Assembly: GCA_014860845.1 (NCBI GenBank)
Contig: JACZIY010000236.1
Coordinates: 1 to 11,661 of the forward strand
DNA length: 11,661 nucleotides
Reading direction: 5' to 3'
Source of the DNA: Anaerolineaceae bacterium
Lineage (GTDB): Bacteria > Chloroflexota > Anaerolineae > Anaerolineales > Anaerolineaceae
Under the pieces are notes generated by a model, which was not told the origin of the DNA, made no database searches, and saw nothing but the letters and a program-made list of their open reading frames with translations. Shown one piece after another: positions 1-6,368 of this stretch (position 1 is its first letter; the number at the start of each line of letters is the position of its first letter). A program made the translations under genes and the position numbers.

Positions 1-89
1 GTTTATCGCTGTTTTCCAAATAAAATCCTGGCTTCGTATAATGCTTCAAAAATATGTTAACATGTTTATATATATAATTGGTTGATATC

Positions 90-98
90 TGCTATAAT
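90..98 (+). promoter_or_regulatory. extended -10 promoter of the GNAT gene
   Basis: The sequence reads TGCTATAAT, a perfect TGn extension plus a perfect TATAAT -10 box. No good -35 box lies 16-18 bases upstream, as is common for extended -10 promoters. Transcription would start near 105, leaving a leader of about 27 bases before the ATG at 132. A second TATAAT at 37-42 has a weaker context. A 10-bp palindrome, ATGTTAACAT, lies at 54-63 and could be an operator; that is a guess. Confidence 0.5.
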
Positions 99-131
99 TT
101 TCATCAATAATCTCTTCTTAAGTTTAACCCC

Positions 132-1274
132 ATGAACATAAAAATTGAAGAAGTAACCACCCATAAGCAATTAAACACTTTTATTAAATTCCCATTCAGT
201 ATTTATAAGGGCAATCCTTATTGGACGCCTCCCCTCTTGATGGATGAGAAAAACACCCTCGATTGGAAGAAGAACCCCGCCTTTGAAGTTGCCCAGGCAC
301 GTTATTGGCTGGCTTACAAAGATGGTAAAGTTGTTGGTCGTATTGCCGGGATTTACAATCCCAAATCGAACGAAAAATGGGGACAACGCAATGTGCGTTT
401 TGGATGGGTGGACTTCATCGAGGATCGCGAAGTATCCAAAGCACTCTTTGAAACGGTGGAAAATTGGGCACACGAATTGGGGATGTCGGCTGTGCATGGC
501 CCTCTGGGTTTCACCGACCTGGACCCGGAAGGCATGTTGATTGAAGGATTCAATGAATTAAGCACATTAGCATTAATTTATAACCATCCTTATTACCCCG
601 AGCATCTGGCTGAAATGGGTTATGTTAAAGATACAGATTGGTTGGAGTACGAGATTCAGGTACCCAATCCTCCGCAAGAAAAAATTGCCAAAGCTGCTGA
701 GTTGATCTTGAAACGGTTCAAGTTACACAAGCTTGAAATAAAGAAAAAGAAAGATCTACTCAACTACACCAGGGAATTGTTTGACCTCATCGATTCTGAA
801 TACAGTCACCTGTATGGGACCGTACCATTAAGTGACAAACAAAAACAAGCTTACATTGATCAATACTTCGGTTTTGTTTCGCCGGATTTGGTGCCGATCA
901 TTTTGGATGAGAATAATAAAATGGTTGCCTTCGCCATTGTGATGCCCTCCTTATCCAAAGCTTTACAAAAATCAAAAGGGCAAATCTTCCCGTTTGGTTG
1001 GATTCATTTCCTGAAAGCACTCAAAACCAACACCCTTGGTGATTTATATTTGATCGCAGTCAGGTCAGATTATCGTGGTAAAGGAATTAATGCAGCCATT
1101 ATGCATAGTGTCAACGTTGGATTGAATAAACATGGGATTACCCGGGTAGAAACTAATGCTAATCTGGAAGATAATATCAATGTACAGGCACAATGGAAAT
1201 ACTTTGAACATCGCCAACACAAACGTCGGCGCTGTTTTATCAAGCATTTAAATCAAACAGAACCAACTGTTTAA
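132..1274 (+). CDS. GNAT-fold N-acetyltransferase, YghO-like
   Basis: This 380-residue protein is probably an acetyl-CoA-dependent acyltransferase of the GNAT superfamily; its substrate cannot be told. The C-terminal part carries the acetyl-CoA pyrophosphate-binding motif A, R311-x3-R315-G-K-G318, after a beta strand (LYLIAV), followed by a helix and a strand with VETNAN. The N-terminal half (residues 1-170) opens with the pattern FIxFPFxIYxxNPYWxPPL and contains HGPLGFTDLDPEG around 122-134, both of which I recognise from a family of about 380 residues found in Bacteroidota and Chloroflexota. The C-terminus is basic (HKRRRCFIKHL). The start fits the family, although no Shine-Dalgarno is visible before the ATG; the message may have a short unstructured leader. 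It is cytoplasmic, with no signal or membrane segment. It stands alone on this strand and converges with the SRPBCC gene across 40 bases in which I see no clear terminator. Confidence 0.8.
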   Translation: MNIKIEEVTTHKQLNTFIKFPFSIYKGNPYWTPPLLMDEKNTLDWKKNPAFEVAQARYWLAYKDGKVVGRIAGIYNPKSNEKWGQRNVRFGWVDFIEDREVSKALFETVENWAHELGMSAVHGPLGFTDLDPEGMLIEGFNELSTLALIYNHPYYPEHLAEMGYVKDTDWLEYEIQVPNPPQEKIAKAAELILKRFKLHKLEIKKKKDLLNYTRELFDLIDSEYSHLYGTVPLSDKQKQAYIDQYFGFVSPDLVPIILDENNKMVAFAIVMPSLSKALQKSKGQIFPFGWIHFLKALKTNTLGDLYLIAVRSDYRGKGINAAIMHSVNVGLNKHGITRVETNANLEDNINVQAQWKYFEHRQHKRRRCFIKHLNQTEPTV

Positions 1275-1314
1275 AAGTTGATCCTGTTTCCAATATTTGT
1301 TACTGGCTAACCGT

Positions 1315-1929
1315 TCACCGTTCAGAAAGGTCTTTGATCGTCAGTAACATTTTGCGTTCCATGACAAACGAGATCGGTCGAACAACTTCCCACATTCCAC
1401 CAATCATGTTGGTGCTGGTGCGTGTAATTAACCGTGTGTCCCCGTCTGCTTGTGGAAGAAGGACAAAATGCCAGGTTTCTTCCCAATTATCATTATCTTT
1501 ATGTCCAAAAGTGACCGCCTGGTTGGGAAGAACTTCAGCCACGATATATGGTGGTGGCGCGAATTCTCCAGCGCACATTTTCATTAAATCGCCAACGACC
1601 AGGTTTTTCCATTCCGGATGAATGGTTTCGTCCTGCGCCATTTTGCATCCCATCAGATTTTCCAGCCAGGTATAACTATACATCCCAGATTTATCTGCGC
1701 CGATCTGCACGATCCAGGGAAACACTTTCTCTACTGGAGCATTAATCGTGATTCCTCGATTGGCTGTTCGTACGGGATTTGTCAAAAAAACATCTCCTGA
1801 AAATTTCTGTGTTCTTTCCTCAGGGGTTGTACCCCAGCGGTCCATCCATGGTGTGAGCACGATTGCCAGCAAAACCACCAATACAAGTACGCCTAACAAT
1901 ATTCCAATTACCATTAATATCTTGTTCAT
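1315..1929 (-). CDS. membrane-anchored SRPBCC-domain protein
   Basis: The protein has 204 residues. Residues 5-27 form one hydrophobic helix (an uncleaved anchor or signal anchor). The rest is an SRPBCC/polyketide-cyclase-like fold: it begins near TINAPVEKVFPWIVQIG (residues 60-76) and runs through GMYSYTWLENLMGCKM, EWKNLVVGDLM and the ETWHFVLLP and LITRTS strands. Proteins of this fold bind hydrophobic ligands in a deep pocket; the ligand here is unknown and no catalytic residue can be assigned. The ATG follows an AGAGG ribosome-binding site, and the gene starts 32 bases after the stop of the membrane-protein gene, so it is probably the last gene of that transcript. The C-terminus (MERKMLLTIKDLSER) is typical of the family as I recall it. 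The soluble domain probably faces the outside, but this is inferred only from the single N-terminal helix. Confidence 0.72.
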   Translation of the reverse strand: MNKILMVIGILLGVLVLVVLLAIVLTPWMDRWGTTPEERTQKFSGDVFLTNPVRTANRGITINAPVEKVFPWIVQIGADKSGMYSYTWLENLMGCKMAQDETIHPEWKNLVVGDLMKMCAGEFAPPPYIVAEVLPNQAVTFGHKDNDNWEETWHFVLLPQADGDTRLITRTSTNMIGGMWEVVRPISFVMERKMLLTIKDLSER

Positions 1930-1961
1930 TTCTACCTCTTTTTATTAGATTGATATTCTTT

Positions 1962-2393
1962 TTATAAAAATAGTGATTTTGGCCAATGCAGTGCAACCCC
2001 GGCTAACACAGCCAGATTAATCAACACACCCGCTATCAGCCATGGATGCCAGTAAAAAACCAATAAAATTAACGATGCAGCTGCCCCCAAAATAGCGCTA
2101 CCCTGCCAGATCTGGTTTAATCCGGGAATACCCAGCAAACCCAGGCCAGCCAATGCAAAGCCTGCCTCCGTCAATAACCACAGCGCGCTGCCCACCCCGC
2201 GGACAATATTATTTGATAATCCCATTTTCGACACCAGCCAGGCAGGATCAGTATCCGTTCGTGCCCAGGATGGCCAGAAAGGGGTACGTAATTCTCCCGG
2301 TTTTGGGACAGGTACATAGGTCAGACTGTAATGTATCAGACCATGTGCTATTAAGAAAATAGCAAGAACGATTCGAAATGTGTTTGTATTCAA
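1962..2393 (-). CDS. small four-helix membrane protein, unknown function
   Basis: I do not recognise a characterised family. The 143 residues predict four membrane helices at about 7-26, 66-90, 96-115 and 117-137. The first contains a His-rich HGLIHY motif. A polar loop of about 40 residues between helices 1 and 2 is rich in Pro and Trp (PVPKPGELRTPFWPSW). The start codon is TTG at 2393, and the stop of the upstream 71-residue gene overlaps it in TTGA (2393-2390). A GGAGG ribosome-binding site lies at 2402-2398, inside the end of that gene, which supports this start and suggests coupled translation. Its neighbours are the 71-residue protein upstream and an anchored SRPBCC protein downstream, so it may take part in an envelope function; that is inference. 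Confidence 0.68.
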   Translation of the reverse strand: MNTNTFRIVLAIFLIAHGLIHYSLTYVPVPKPGELRTPFWPSWARTDTDPAWLVSKMGLSNNIVRGVGSALWLLTEAGFALAGLGLLGIPGLNQIWQGSAILGAAASLILLVFYWHPWLIAGVLINLAVLAGVALHWPKSLFL

Positions 2394-2605
2394 TTTTCCT
2401 CCACGATTATAGAACTAAACTTAAGATTTAGATCGCGAATCCGCTCTAAATAACCATGAACTGCAGCCCGATCCAGAACTTCTCCAGATAAGAGAGTTTC
2501 TGTTTCCGATGTCGGAAGGATAGTCAACCCTTCAAACCAGATCGACCAGTGTTCATCTATTCTTTCCAGTAATGTAATTTTTAAGTTAAGTCTGGTTGAT
2601 TTCAT
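2390..2605 (-). CDS. 71-residue conserved hypothetical protein
   Basis: This short cytoplasmic protein has a hydrophilic strand/helix pattern and no signal or membrane segment. Its C-terminal half matches a pattern I recognise from many short uncharacterised proteins of Chloroflexota and Actinomycetota: T-x-L-x-G-x-V-x-D-x-A-A-x-H-G-x-L-x-R-I-R-D-L, here LLSGEVLDRAAVHGYLERIR at about residues 38-57. No biochemical function is known to me. The ATG at 2605 has only a weak ribosome-binding site (GTGAGAT). It lies 101 bases after the stop of the LuxR-type regulator on the same strand and overlaps the next gene by 4 bases. This points to a downstream partner or target of the regulator, perhaps a small accessory protein that binds another protein; that role is a guess. 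Confidence 0.7.
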   Translation of the reverse strand: MKSTRLNLKITLLERIDEHWSIWFEGLTILPTSETETLLSGEVLDRAAVHGYLERIRDLNLKFSSIIVEEN

Positions 2606-2627
2606 TGGATCTCACTTTCTAGACGTG

Positions 2628-2656
2628 AGTATATCCATAACAACCCCGACTGCCAT
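2628..2656 (-). promoter_or_regulatory. candidate promoter of the three small genes
   Basis: On the minus strand a -35-like ATGGCA (2656-2651, 4 of 6 to TTGACA) and a -10-like TATACT (2633-2628, 5 of 6) are separated by exactly 17 bases. Transcription would start near 2621, about 16 bases before the ATG at 2605. This would let the three small genes be expressed apart from the regulator gene. A small hairpin (CTCAC/GTGAG, 2612-2629) overlaps the -10 box and the leader. The match is modest and could be chance. Confidence 0.35.
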
Positions 2657-2706
2657 CTGCCAATTGGGTTAAGAAAAGGTTTATTTTTGGGTTTAGGGAA
2701 GTAGGG

Positions 2707-5355
2707 TTAGATCAAACCCAGATCTTTCGCGTTTGAAATAGCTTCTGCTCGGTTGGCAACATCCAATTTACGATAAATAGCAGCGCTATGCGCTTTAACC
2801 GTTCCGGCAGAAATAAATAATTTGTTGCCAATCTCTGCGTTGGATAATCCCGACGACATCCAGCGCAGGATGTCCAGCTCTCTTCTGGTTAACAGCGATT
2901 CCCCATGCGTTTGAGCCTGACGCTGATAAATCACAGCTAAAAGATCGCTGACTCCGTTGATGCCCTGACAATTTTCCAGGGTAGGAAGCAGCCACTCCCC
3001 ATGCTCAATGAAAACCTGCCTGAATCCACGCGGCAATCCCAATTCCAGTGCTTCCTTTAAAGTTGAAACTGCCAGGGAAGGATCTGAGCATGAACAGGAC
3101 TTTAACACCAGTGTCTGGATTAAAGTTGTTATTCGATTACGCTGCAGGGCTGCGTTCTCAATGCATATCATGAGATCAAGTGCTGCAGATTTTTTTTCGT
3201 TTGCGATCATTGCCTTGGCGGCAGCCAGTGCGATTAATTCGTCACTTTCATTGATACTGGCTTTTTGAAGAATTCCTTCAATGTTTTGCTTGCTTAGCCA
3301 GTTTGTAGTTTTTTGATTCTCCCCCATCACCAGCCACAGAGTCACCTGCATTGAATCAAGAGATGCTTTCAGAGATGAAACAACTGGAGATTTTTGAGTC
3401 CACTGAAACGCAACATCAAGAGCCTTACCAGCCTGATTATACTTTTGCAAAGCGACATAATAACGCGCATTGATCAACCAGGCATAAACAGTATGGTTGG
3501 GATTCTCCCATTGCTTGTTATGCTCAATCGCATGTTCAATTAATTCGCCTGCTTCATTCAATTCACGCTGGTCCACCAGAATATTTGCCAGGAAGGATTC
3601 CAGTCTGCCAATATAACCTGGTCCACTGGATGATTGAAGCGACCTTTCCAAACCTGACCTAAAAATCGCTTCAGCTTTTTGCAAATCTCCTTTTTGGCGT
3701 ATCATTTCGCCCAGATCAACAGAGGTAGTGACAATCGTAAACAAATTATCAAGCTCATACCCAATTTCGAGTGCCTCCGTGAAACAACGAATGGCACCCT
3801 CAATATTTCCTGAAATCCGTAAACCATACCCAACAGCCCAACGATGAACACTACGGGCAAATTGTGAGCTTCTCGGAACAATATCTTCGGGTAACCCGGT
3901 TAAGGCAATGGCAGCTGGTATATTTCCACTGAGAATAGCAATGAGACTACGAATAGCACGGATTTCTGCCCGCATTCGAATTTGATCATATTCTGTAAAA
4001 CCCATGGCTGCCAATAGAGTTTCTGCCTGGTGTAAATGTTGTTCAGATTCATCAGCTTTTGAAGCAAATGCCAATGCCCATGCCTGATAGATATTCAATC
4101 CGGGGCGTTGTTCCGCCAATTCAACCGGTAACAATCGTATCCAGGCAAGCAGTTGGTGCAACCTGCCAAGAGCAAAGAGTTCGATCGTCCTTTCTTCCAC
4201 GATCTCTGCCGACCTTTCAAAGTTACCCGCTAAAATGTACTGCTGCACAGCTTCTTCGTAATAATGGTTTTCATCAAACCAGTGCCCAGCTCTTTCGTGA
4301 ATAGATTGAATGAATCCTGATTGATTTTGTTCTTTTTGTTTCAATCTCACCCTTAAAAGATCTGCAAATAAATGGTGATACCGATACCAGCTGAGGTTTT
4401 CATCCAGCGGAATCAGGAAACAATTAGCACGTTCTAATCTATCCAACATTGACTGACCATTTGTCTTTTGTGTGACAGCGTCACAAAGTGCAGGGCTGAA
4501 TCTTTCAAGAACAGCGGTTTCGAGCAAGAACGATTGAATATCAGAATCTTGATTATTGAATGCTTCTTCAGACAGGAAATCCATAATATAGCGGTGATGT
4601 CCTGAAAGGTTATGAATTATTTCTTTGAAGTTTTGTTTGCCCAATGCAGAAAGTAAAAGCATACGTATCCCAGCCACCCAACCTTCTGTCCTTGATTCCA
4701 AAAAAGCTAATTCCTGGTCGCTGAGCTCTACTTTAATAGTCTGCCCTAAAAGATTTTTAATCTCTTCACGATTAAAGCGTAATTCATTAAGACGCAACTC
4801 CACCAGTTGTCCGCGAGCCCGAAAACGATGAATCGGAAGTGGCGGATCGGAGCGGGTTGCCAGTACGACATGAATGTGCGGTGGAAGATGCTCGATCAGG
4901 TATGCCATGGCTGTATGAATTTCGGTATTATGAATAACATGGGTATCATCCAGCACAATCACTAATGAACCCACGTGAGCATTCATCGGATTAATCATCA
5001 CAGCTGCCAAATCCTGAGGTGTGGGTAATGTTGGAGACACAAACAAATCATCCATCAAAGTAGCTACATCAGGCAGGAAAACGCTCAGTGTGGCTGTCAG
5101 ATAAGTGAAAAAGCGCACTGGATCATTATCCGCTGGCTCCAGTGACAACCAGGCAAATTGCGCATCCATTTTCGCGCTTGAAATCCATTCGCTAAGCAAG
5201 GATGTTTTTCCATAACCAGCTGGGGCACACAATAGAATGATGGGACAACCAGGACGTAGTCCATCATTTAATTGCCTGACCAGTTCGGATCGATTAATCC
5301 GATTATGGACAAGGGGAGGTACAAATAGCTTTGTTTCTAGAATTGGTAGATTCAA
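2707..5355 (-). CDS. ATP-dependent LuxR-family regulator, MalT type
   Basis: This is a large signal-transduction ATPase (STAND class) and DNA-binding activator resembling MalT. From a TTG start at 5355 it has 882 residues. The N-terminus, PILETKLFVPP, is the usual beginning of the family. The Walker A motif APAGYGKTS is at about 44-52 (Lys50) and the Walker B motif LVIVLDDTH at about 131-139 (Asp136/Asp137). Between them is AWLSLEPADNDPVRF, typical of MalT-like ATPases. The middle, about 360-800, is helical and repeat-like (TPR/MalT superhelix), where the inducer normally binds. The C-terminus, about 821-882, is a LuxR helix-turn-helix (LTRRELDILRWMSSGLSNAE, then GTVKAHSAAIYRKL as the recognition helix). 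A possible longer form starts at TTG 5394 but has no ribosome-binding site and adds 13 atypical residues. It diverges from osmC and lies upstream of three small genes on its own strand. Neither its inducer nor its targets can be read from the sequence. Confidence 0.9.
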   Translation of the reverse strand: MNLPILETKLFVPPLVHNRINRSELVRQLNDGLRPGCPIILLCAPAGYGKTSLLSEWISSAKMDAQFAWLSLEPADNDPVRFFTYLTATLSVFLPDVATLMDDLFVSPTLPTPQDLAAVMINPMNAHVGSLVIVLDDTHVIHNTEIHTAMAYLIEHLPPHIHVVLATRSDPPLPIHRFRARGQLVELRLNELRFNREEIKNLLGQTIKVELSDQELAFLESRTEGWVAGIRMLLLSALGKQNFKEIIHNLSGHHRYIMDFLSEEAFNNQDSDIQSFLLETAVLERFSPALCDAVTQKTNGQSMLDRLERANCFLIPLDENLSWYRYHHLFADLLRVRLKQKEQNQSGFIQSIHERAGHWFDENHYYEEAVQQYILAGNFERSAEIVEERTIELFALGRLHQLLAWIRLLPVELAEQRPGLNIYQAWALAFASKADESEQHLHQAETLLAAMGFTEYDQIRMRAEIRAIRSLIAILSGNIPAAIALTGLPEDIVPRSSQFARSVHRWAVGYGLRISGNIEGAIRCFTEALEIGYELDNLFTIVTTSVDLGEMIRQKGDLQKAEAIFRSGLERSLQSSSGPGYIGRLESFLANILVDQRELNEAGELIEHAIEHNKQWENPNHTVYAWLINARYYVALQKYNQAGKALDVAFQWTQKSPVVSSLKASLDSMQVTLWLVMGENQKTTNWLSKQNIEGILQKASINESDELIALAAAKAMIANEKKSAALDLMICIENAALQRNRITTLIQTLVLKSCSCSDPSLAVSTLKEALELGLPRGFRQVFIEHGEWLLPTLENCQGINGVSDLLAVIYQRQAQTHGESLLTRRELDILRWMSSGLSNAEIGNKLFISAGTVKAHSAAIYRKLDVANRAEAISNAKDLGLI

Positions 5356-5361
5356 TTTTAG

Positions 5362-5365
5362 TCCT
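5362..5365 (-). promoter_or_regulatory. ribosome-binding site that decides the LuxR gene start
   Basis: AGGA on the minus strand lies 6 bases before the TTG at 5355-5353. The TTG at 5394 has no such site. This, together with the family-typical N-terminus just after 5355, favours the shorter 882-residue form. Confidence 0.6.
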
Positions 5366-5420
5366 GATAAAAAAAGAAAATTGAAATGTATCAATACACT
5401 GGATGTTCAAATAACGATTC

Positions 5421-5429
5421 ATTTTAACA
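5421..5429 (-). promoter_or_regulatory. extended -10 promoter of the LuxR-type gene
   Basis: The minus strand reads TGTTAAAAT: the TGn extension plus TAAAAT (5 of 6). Transcription would start near 5414, giving a leader of about 60 bases to the TTG at 5355. No clear -35 box is seen. Confidence 0.4.
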
Positions 5430-5507
5430 CAACGGAGATTAGATCACCAGACAAAAAGTGTAGCGATTGAAAACAACTTACATACGCTGTGATTCAAACA
5501 TTAGAAC

Positions 5508-5516
5508 TGCTACAAT
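5508..5516 (+). promoter_or_regulatory. osmC: extended -10 promoter of osmC
   Basis: The sequence reads TGCTACAAT, an extended -10 element with 5 of 6 matches in the hexamer, and resembles the one before the GNAT gene. The start of transcription would be near 5523, some 26 bases before the ATG. It lies back to back with the LuxR promoter, about 80 bases away. Confidence 0.5.
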
Positions 5517-5548
5517 GAAATCTAACATTAAATAATCAGGAGGAAAGA

Positions 5549-5980
5549 ATGGCAGTACGAAAATCAGAAGCTGTTTGGCAGGGCACATTAAAAGAAGGCA
5601 ATGGCACTATGAGACTGGGCAGTGGCGCTTATCAGGGTGCTTATAGTTTTTCATCCCGCTTTGAAGAAGGTGTTGGAACCAATCCCGAGGAATTGATTGC
5701 AGCTGCACATGCAGGTTGTTTTTCAATGGCCTTCAGTGGCAATCTCACCAAAGCTGGATTTACCCCCGAACAAATTCACACGGTGGCATCAGTTTCATTG
5801 GGTGCGATAGATGGCAAATCACGCATTACCGGAATTCATCTGGAATGCGAAGCCAAAGTGGAAGGTGTCAGAGAAGAAGCTTTCCAGGAAATGGCGGAAG
5901 CCGCAAAATCTGGCTGCCCTGTTTCGGTGGCACTCTCAAATGTACCAATGACATTGAATGCAAAATTGATTAGCTCATAA
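5549..5980 (+). CDS. osmC: OsmC-family peroxiredoxin (organic hydroperoxide reductase)
   Basis: OsmC reduces organic hydroperoxides (and peroxide) with a pair of cysteines, protecting the cytoplasm against oxidative stress. The 143 residues equal the length of E. coli OsmC. The peroxidatic cysteine is Cys57 in AAAHAGCFSMAFS and the resolving cysteine is Cys123 in SGCPVSVAL. The usual Arg (Arg37, in SSRFEEG) and the GTNPEELI segment (43-50), which supplies the catalytic Glu, are present. A third cysteine, Cys100, is not part of the usual pair. The ATG has a strong ribosome-binding site (AGGAGG) at good spacing. It is divergent from the LuxR-type gene, so the regulator may control it, but no shared operator is certain. 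The gene is probably monocistronic, because a long repeat-rich gap follows it. Confidence 0.93.
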   Translation: MAVRKSEAVWQGTLKEGNGTMRLGSGAYQGAYSFSSRFEEGVGTNPEELIAAAHAGCFSMAFSGNLTKAGFTPEQIHTVASVSLGAIDGKSRITGIHLECEAKVEGVREEAFQEMAEAAKSGCPVSVALSNVPMTLNAKLISS

Positions 5981-5994
5981 AATCATCAGATCAC

Positions 5995-6026
5995 AAGTTC
6001 ATAAGTTCTTGAGTTCTTAAGTTCTT
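5995..6026 (+). repeat. four tandem 8-base repeats, left array
   Basis: Four copies stand head to tail: AAGTTCAT, AAGTTCTT, GAGTTCTT, AAGTTCTT. The unit fits RAGTTSWT. The array starts 14 bases after the osmC stop. An array of the same unit in opposite orientation lies at 6255-6286. Confidence 0.85.
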
Positions 6027-6028
6027 TT

Positions 6029-6112
6029 GGTGCATTGCACTTAGGGATTGACCAACCAACCCATAAACTATACATTACTCCTTCCATGTAAAACCCAGAA
6101 GTGCAATGCACC
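6029..6112. repeat. 14-bp perfect inverted repeat, inner unit A
   Basis: GGTGCATTGCACTT at 6029-6042 is exactly complementary to 6099-6112, with 56 bases between. Each arm is also an 11-bp palindrome around one central base (GTGCA-T-TGCAC at 6030-6040 and GTGCA-A-TGCAC at 6101-6111). The motifs could therefore be two operator sites 71 bp apart, or the ends of a stem. Confidence 0.8.
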
Positions 6113-6129
6113 TATAATTACACCTTGCT

Positions 6130-6219
6130 ATGAAAATAGAATTCCCGAAATTGCCGTCCACGAATTTGAAATGAATATACAAATAGGGCTTCTCGAATGA
6201 GATGGGAATTTATTTTCAT
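6130..6219. repeat. 16-bp inverted repeat with one bulge, inner unit B
   Basis: The stretch 6130-6146 pairs with 6204-6219 over 16 pairs if G6139 is bulged out. The loop is 57 bases, nearly the same as in unit A (56). Inside the loop, TCTC-GAAT-GAGA (6191-6202) forms a small hairpin of its own. Confidence 0.65.
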
Positions 6220-6235
6220 CCTTCACTGTGAAAGG
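6220..6235. repeat. small hairpin, inner unit C
   Basis: CCTTC (6220-6224) pairs with GAAAGG (6230-6235) over five pairs, with A6231 bulged and a 5-base loop. It follows unit B without a gap and is the third stem inside the 25-bp repeat. Confidence 0.4.
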
Positions 6236-6254
6236 CATTTCATATGATGTTAAC

Positions 6255-6286
6255 AGCTCATGAACTTATGAACTCAACAACTCAAC
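6255..6286 (-). repeat. four tandem 8-base repeats, right array
   Basis: Read on the plus strand, the four copies are AGCTCATG, AACTTATG, AACTCAAC, AACTCAAC. On the minus strand they follow the same RAGTTSWT unit as the left array (5995-6026). The two arrays face each other and together make most of the 25-bp terminal inverted repeat. Confidence 0.75.
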
Positions 6287-6368
6287 TTCCTATAGTACAA
6301 TCAATTTAATATCAAGTATCATCATCATTAAAATCATTTACTCCCTGTTATGAAAGGGGCTGTGATCC

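Larger units (their letters stand above)
5996..6274. repeat. 25-bp imperfect terminal inverted repeat bounding 279 bases
   Basis: The arms are 5996-6020 and 6250-6274. Pairing gives 22 Watson-Crick pairs, one G-U pair (T6014 with G6256) and two mismatches (T6009/T6261 and C6016/C6254). The outer 13 pairs are uninterrupted. The arms enclose two further long inverted repeats and a small hairpin. The architecture could be a multi-branched RNA, a cruciform, or a miniature mobile element. No convincing target-site duplication flanks it. With the short flanking sequence it fills the 388-base gap 5981-6368, which holds no gene. Confidence 0.75.

Noticed and set aside
82..107. FNR/CRP-type site TTGAT...ATCAA before the GNAT gene
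   Set aside because: The half sites are 16 bases apart instead of 4, and only five bases match.
1309..1323. Direct repeat ACCGTTC-ACCGTTC at the end of the SRPBCC gene
   Set aside because: It is only seven bases, overlaps the coding end, and has no partner elsewhere in the gap.
2707..5355. Gene symbol malT for the LuxR-type regulator
   Set aside because: The architecture is MalT-like, but this is a broad family with many paralogues and there are no maltose genes nearby.
5995..6026. CRISPR-like or satellite array
   Set aside because: The units are only 8 bases, contiguous and degenerate, with no spacers and no cas gene.
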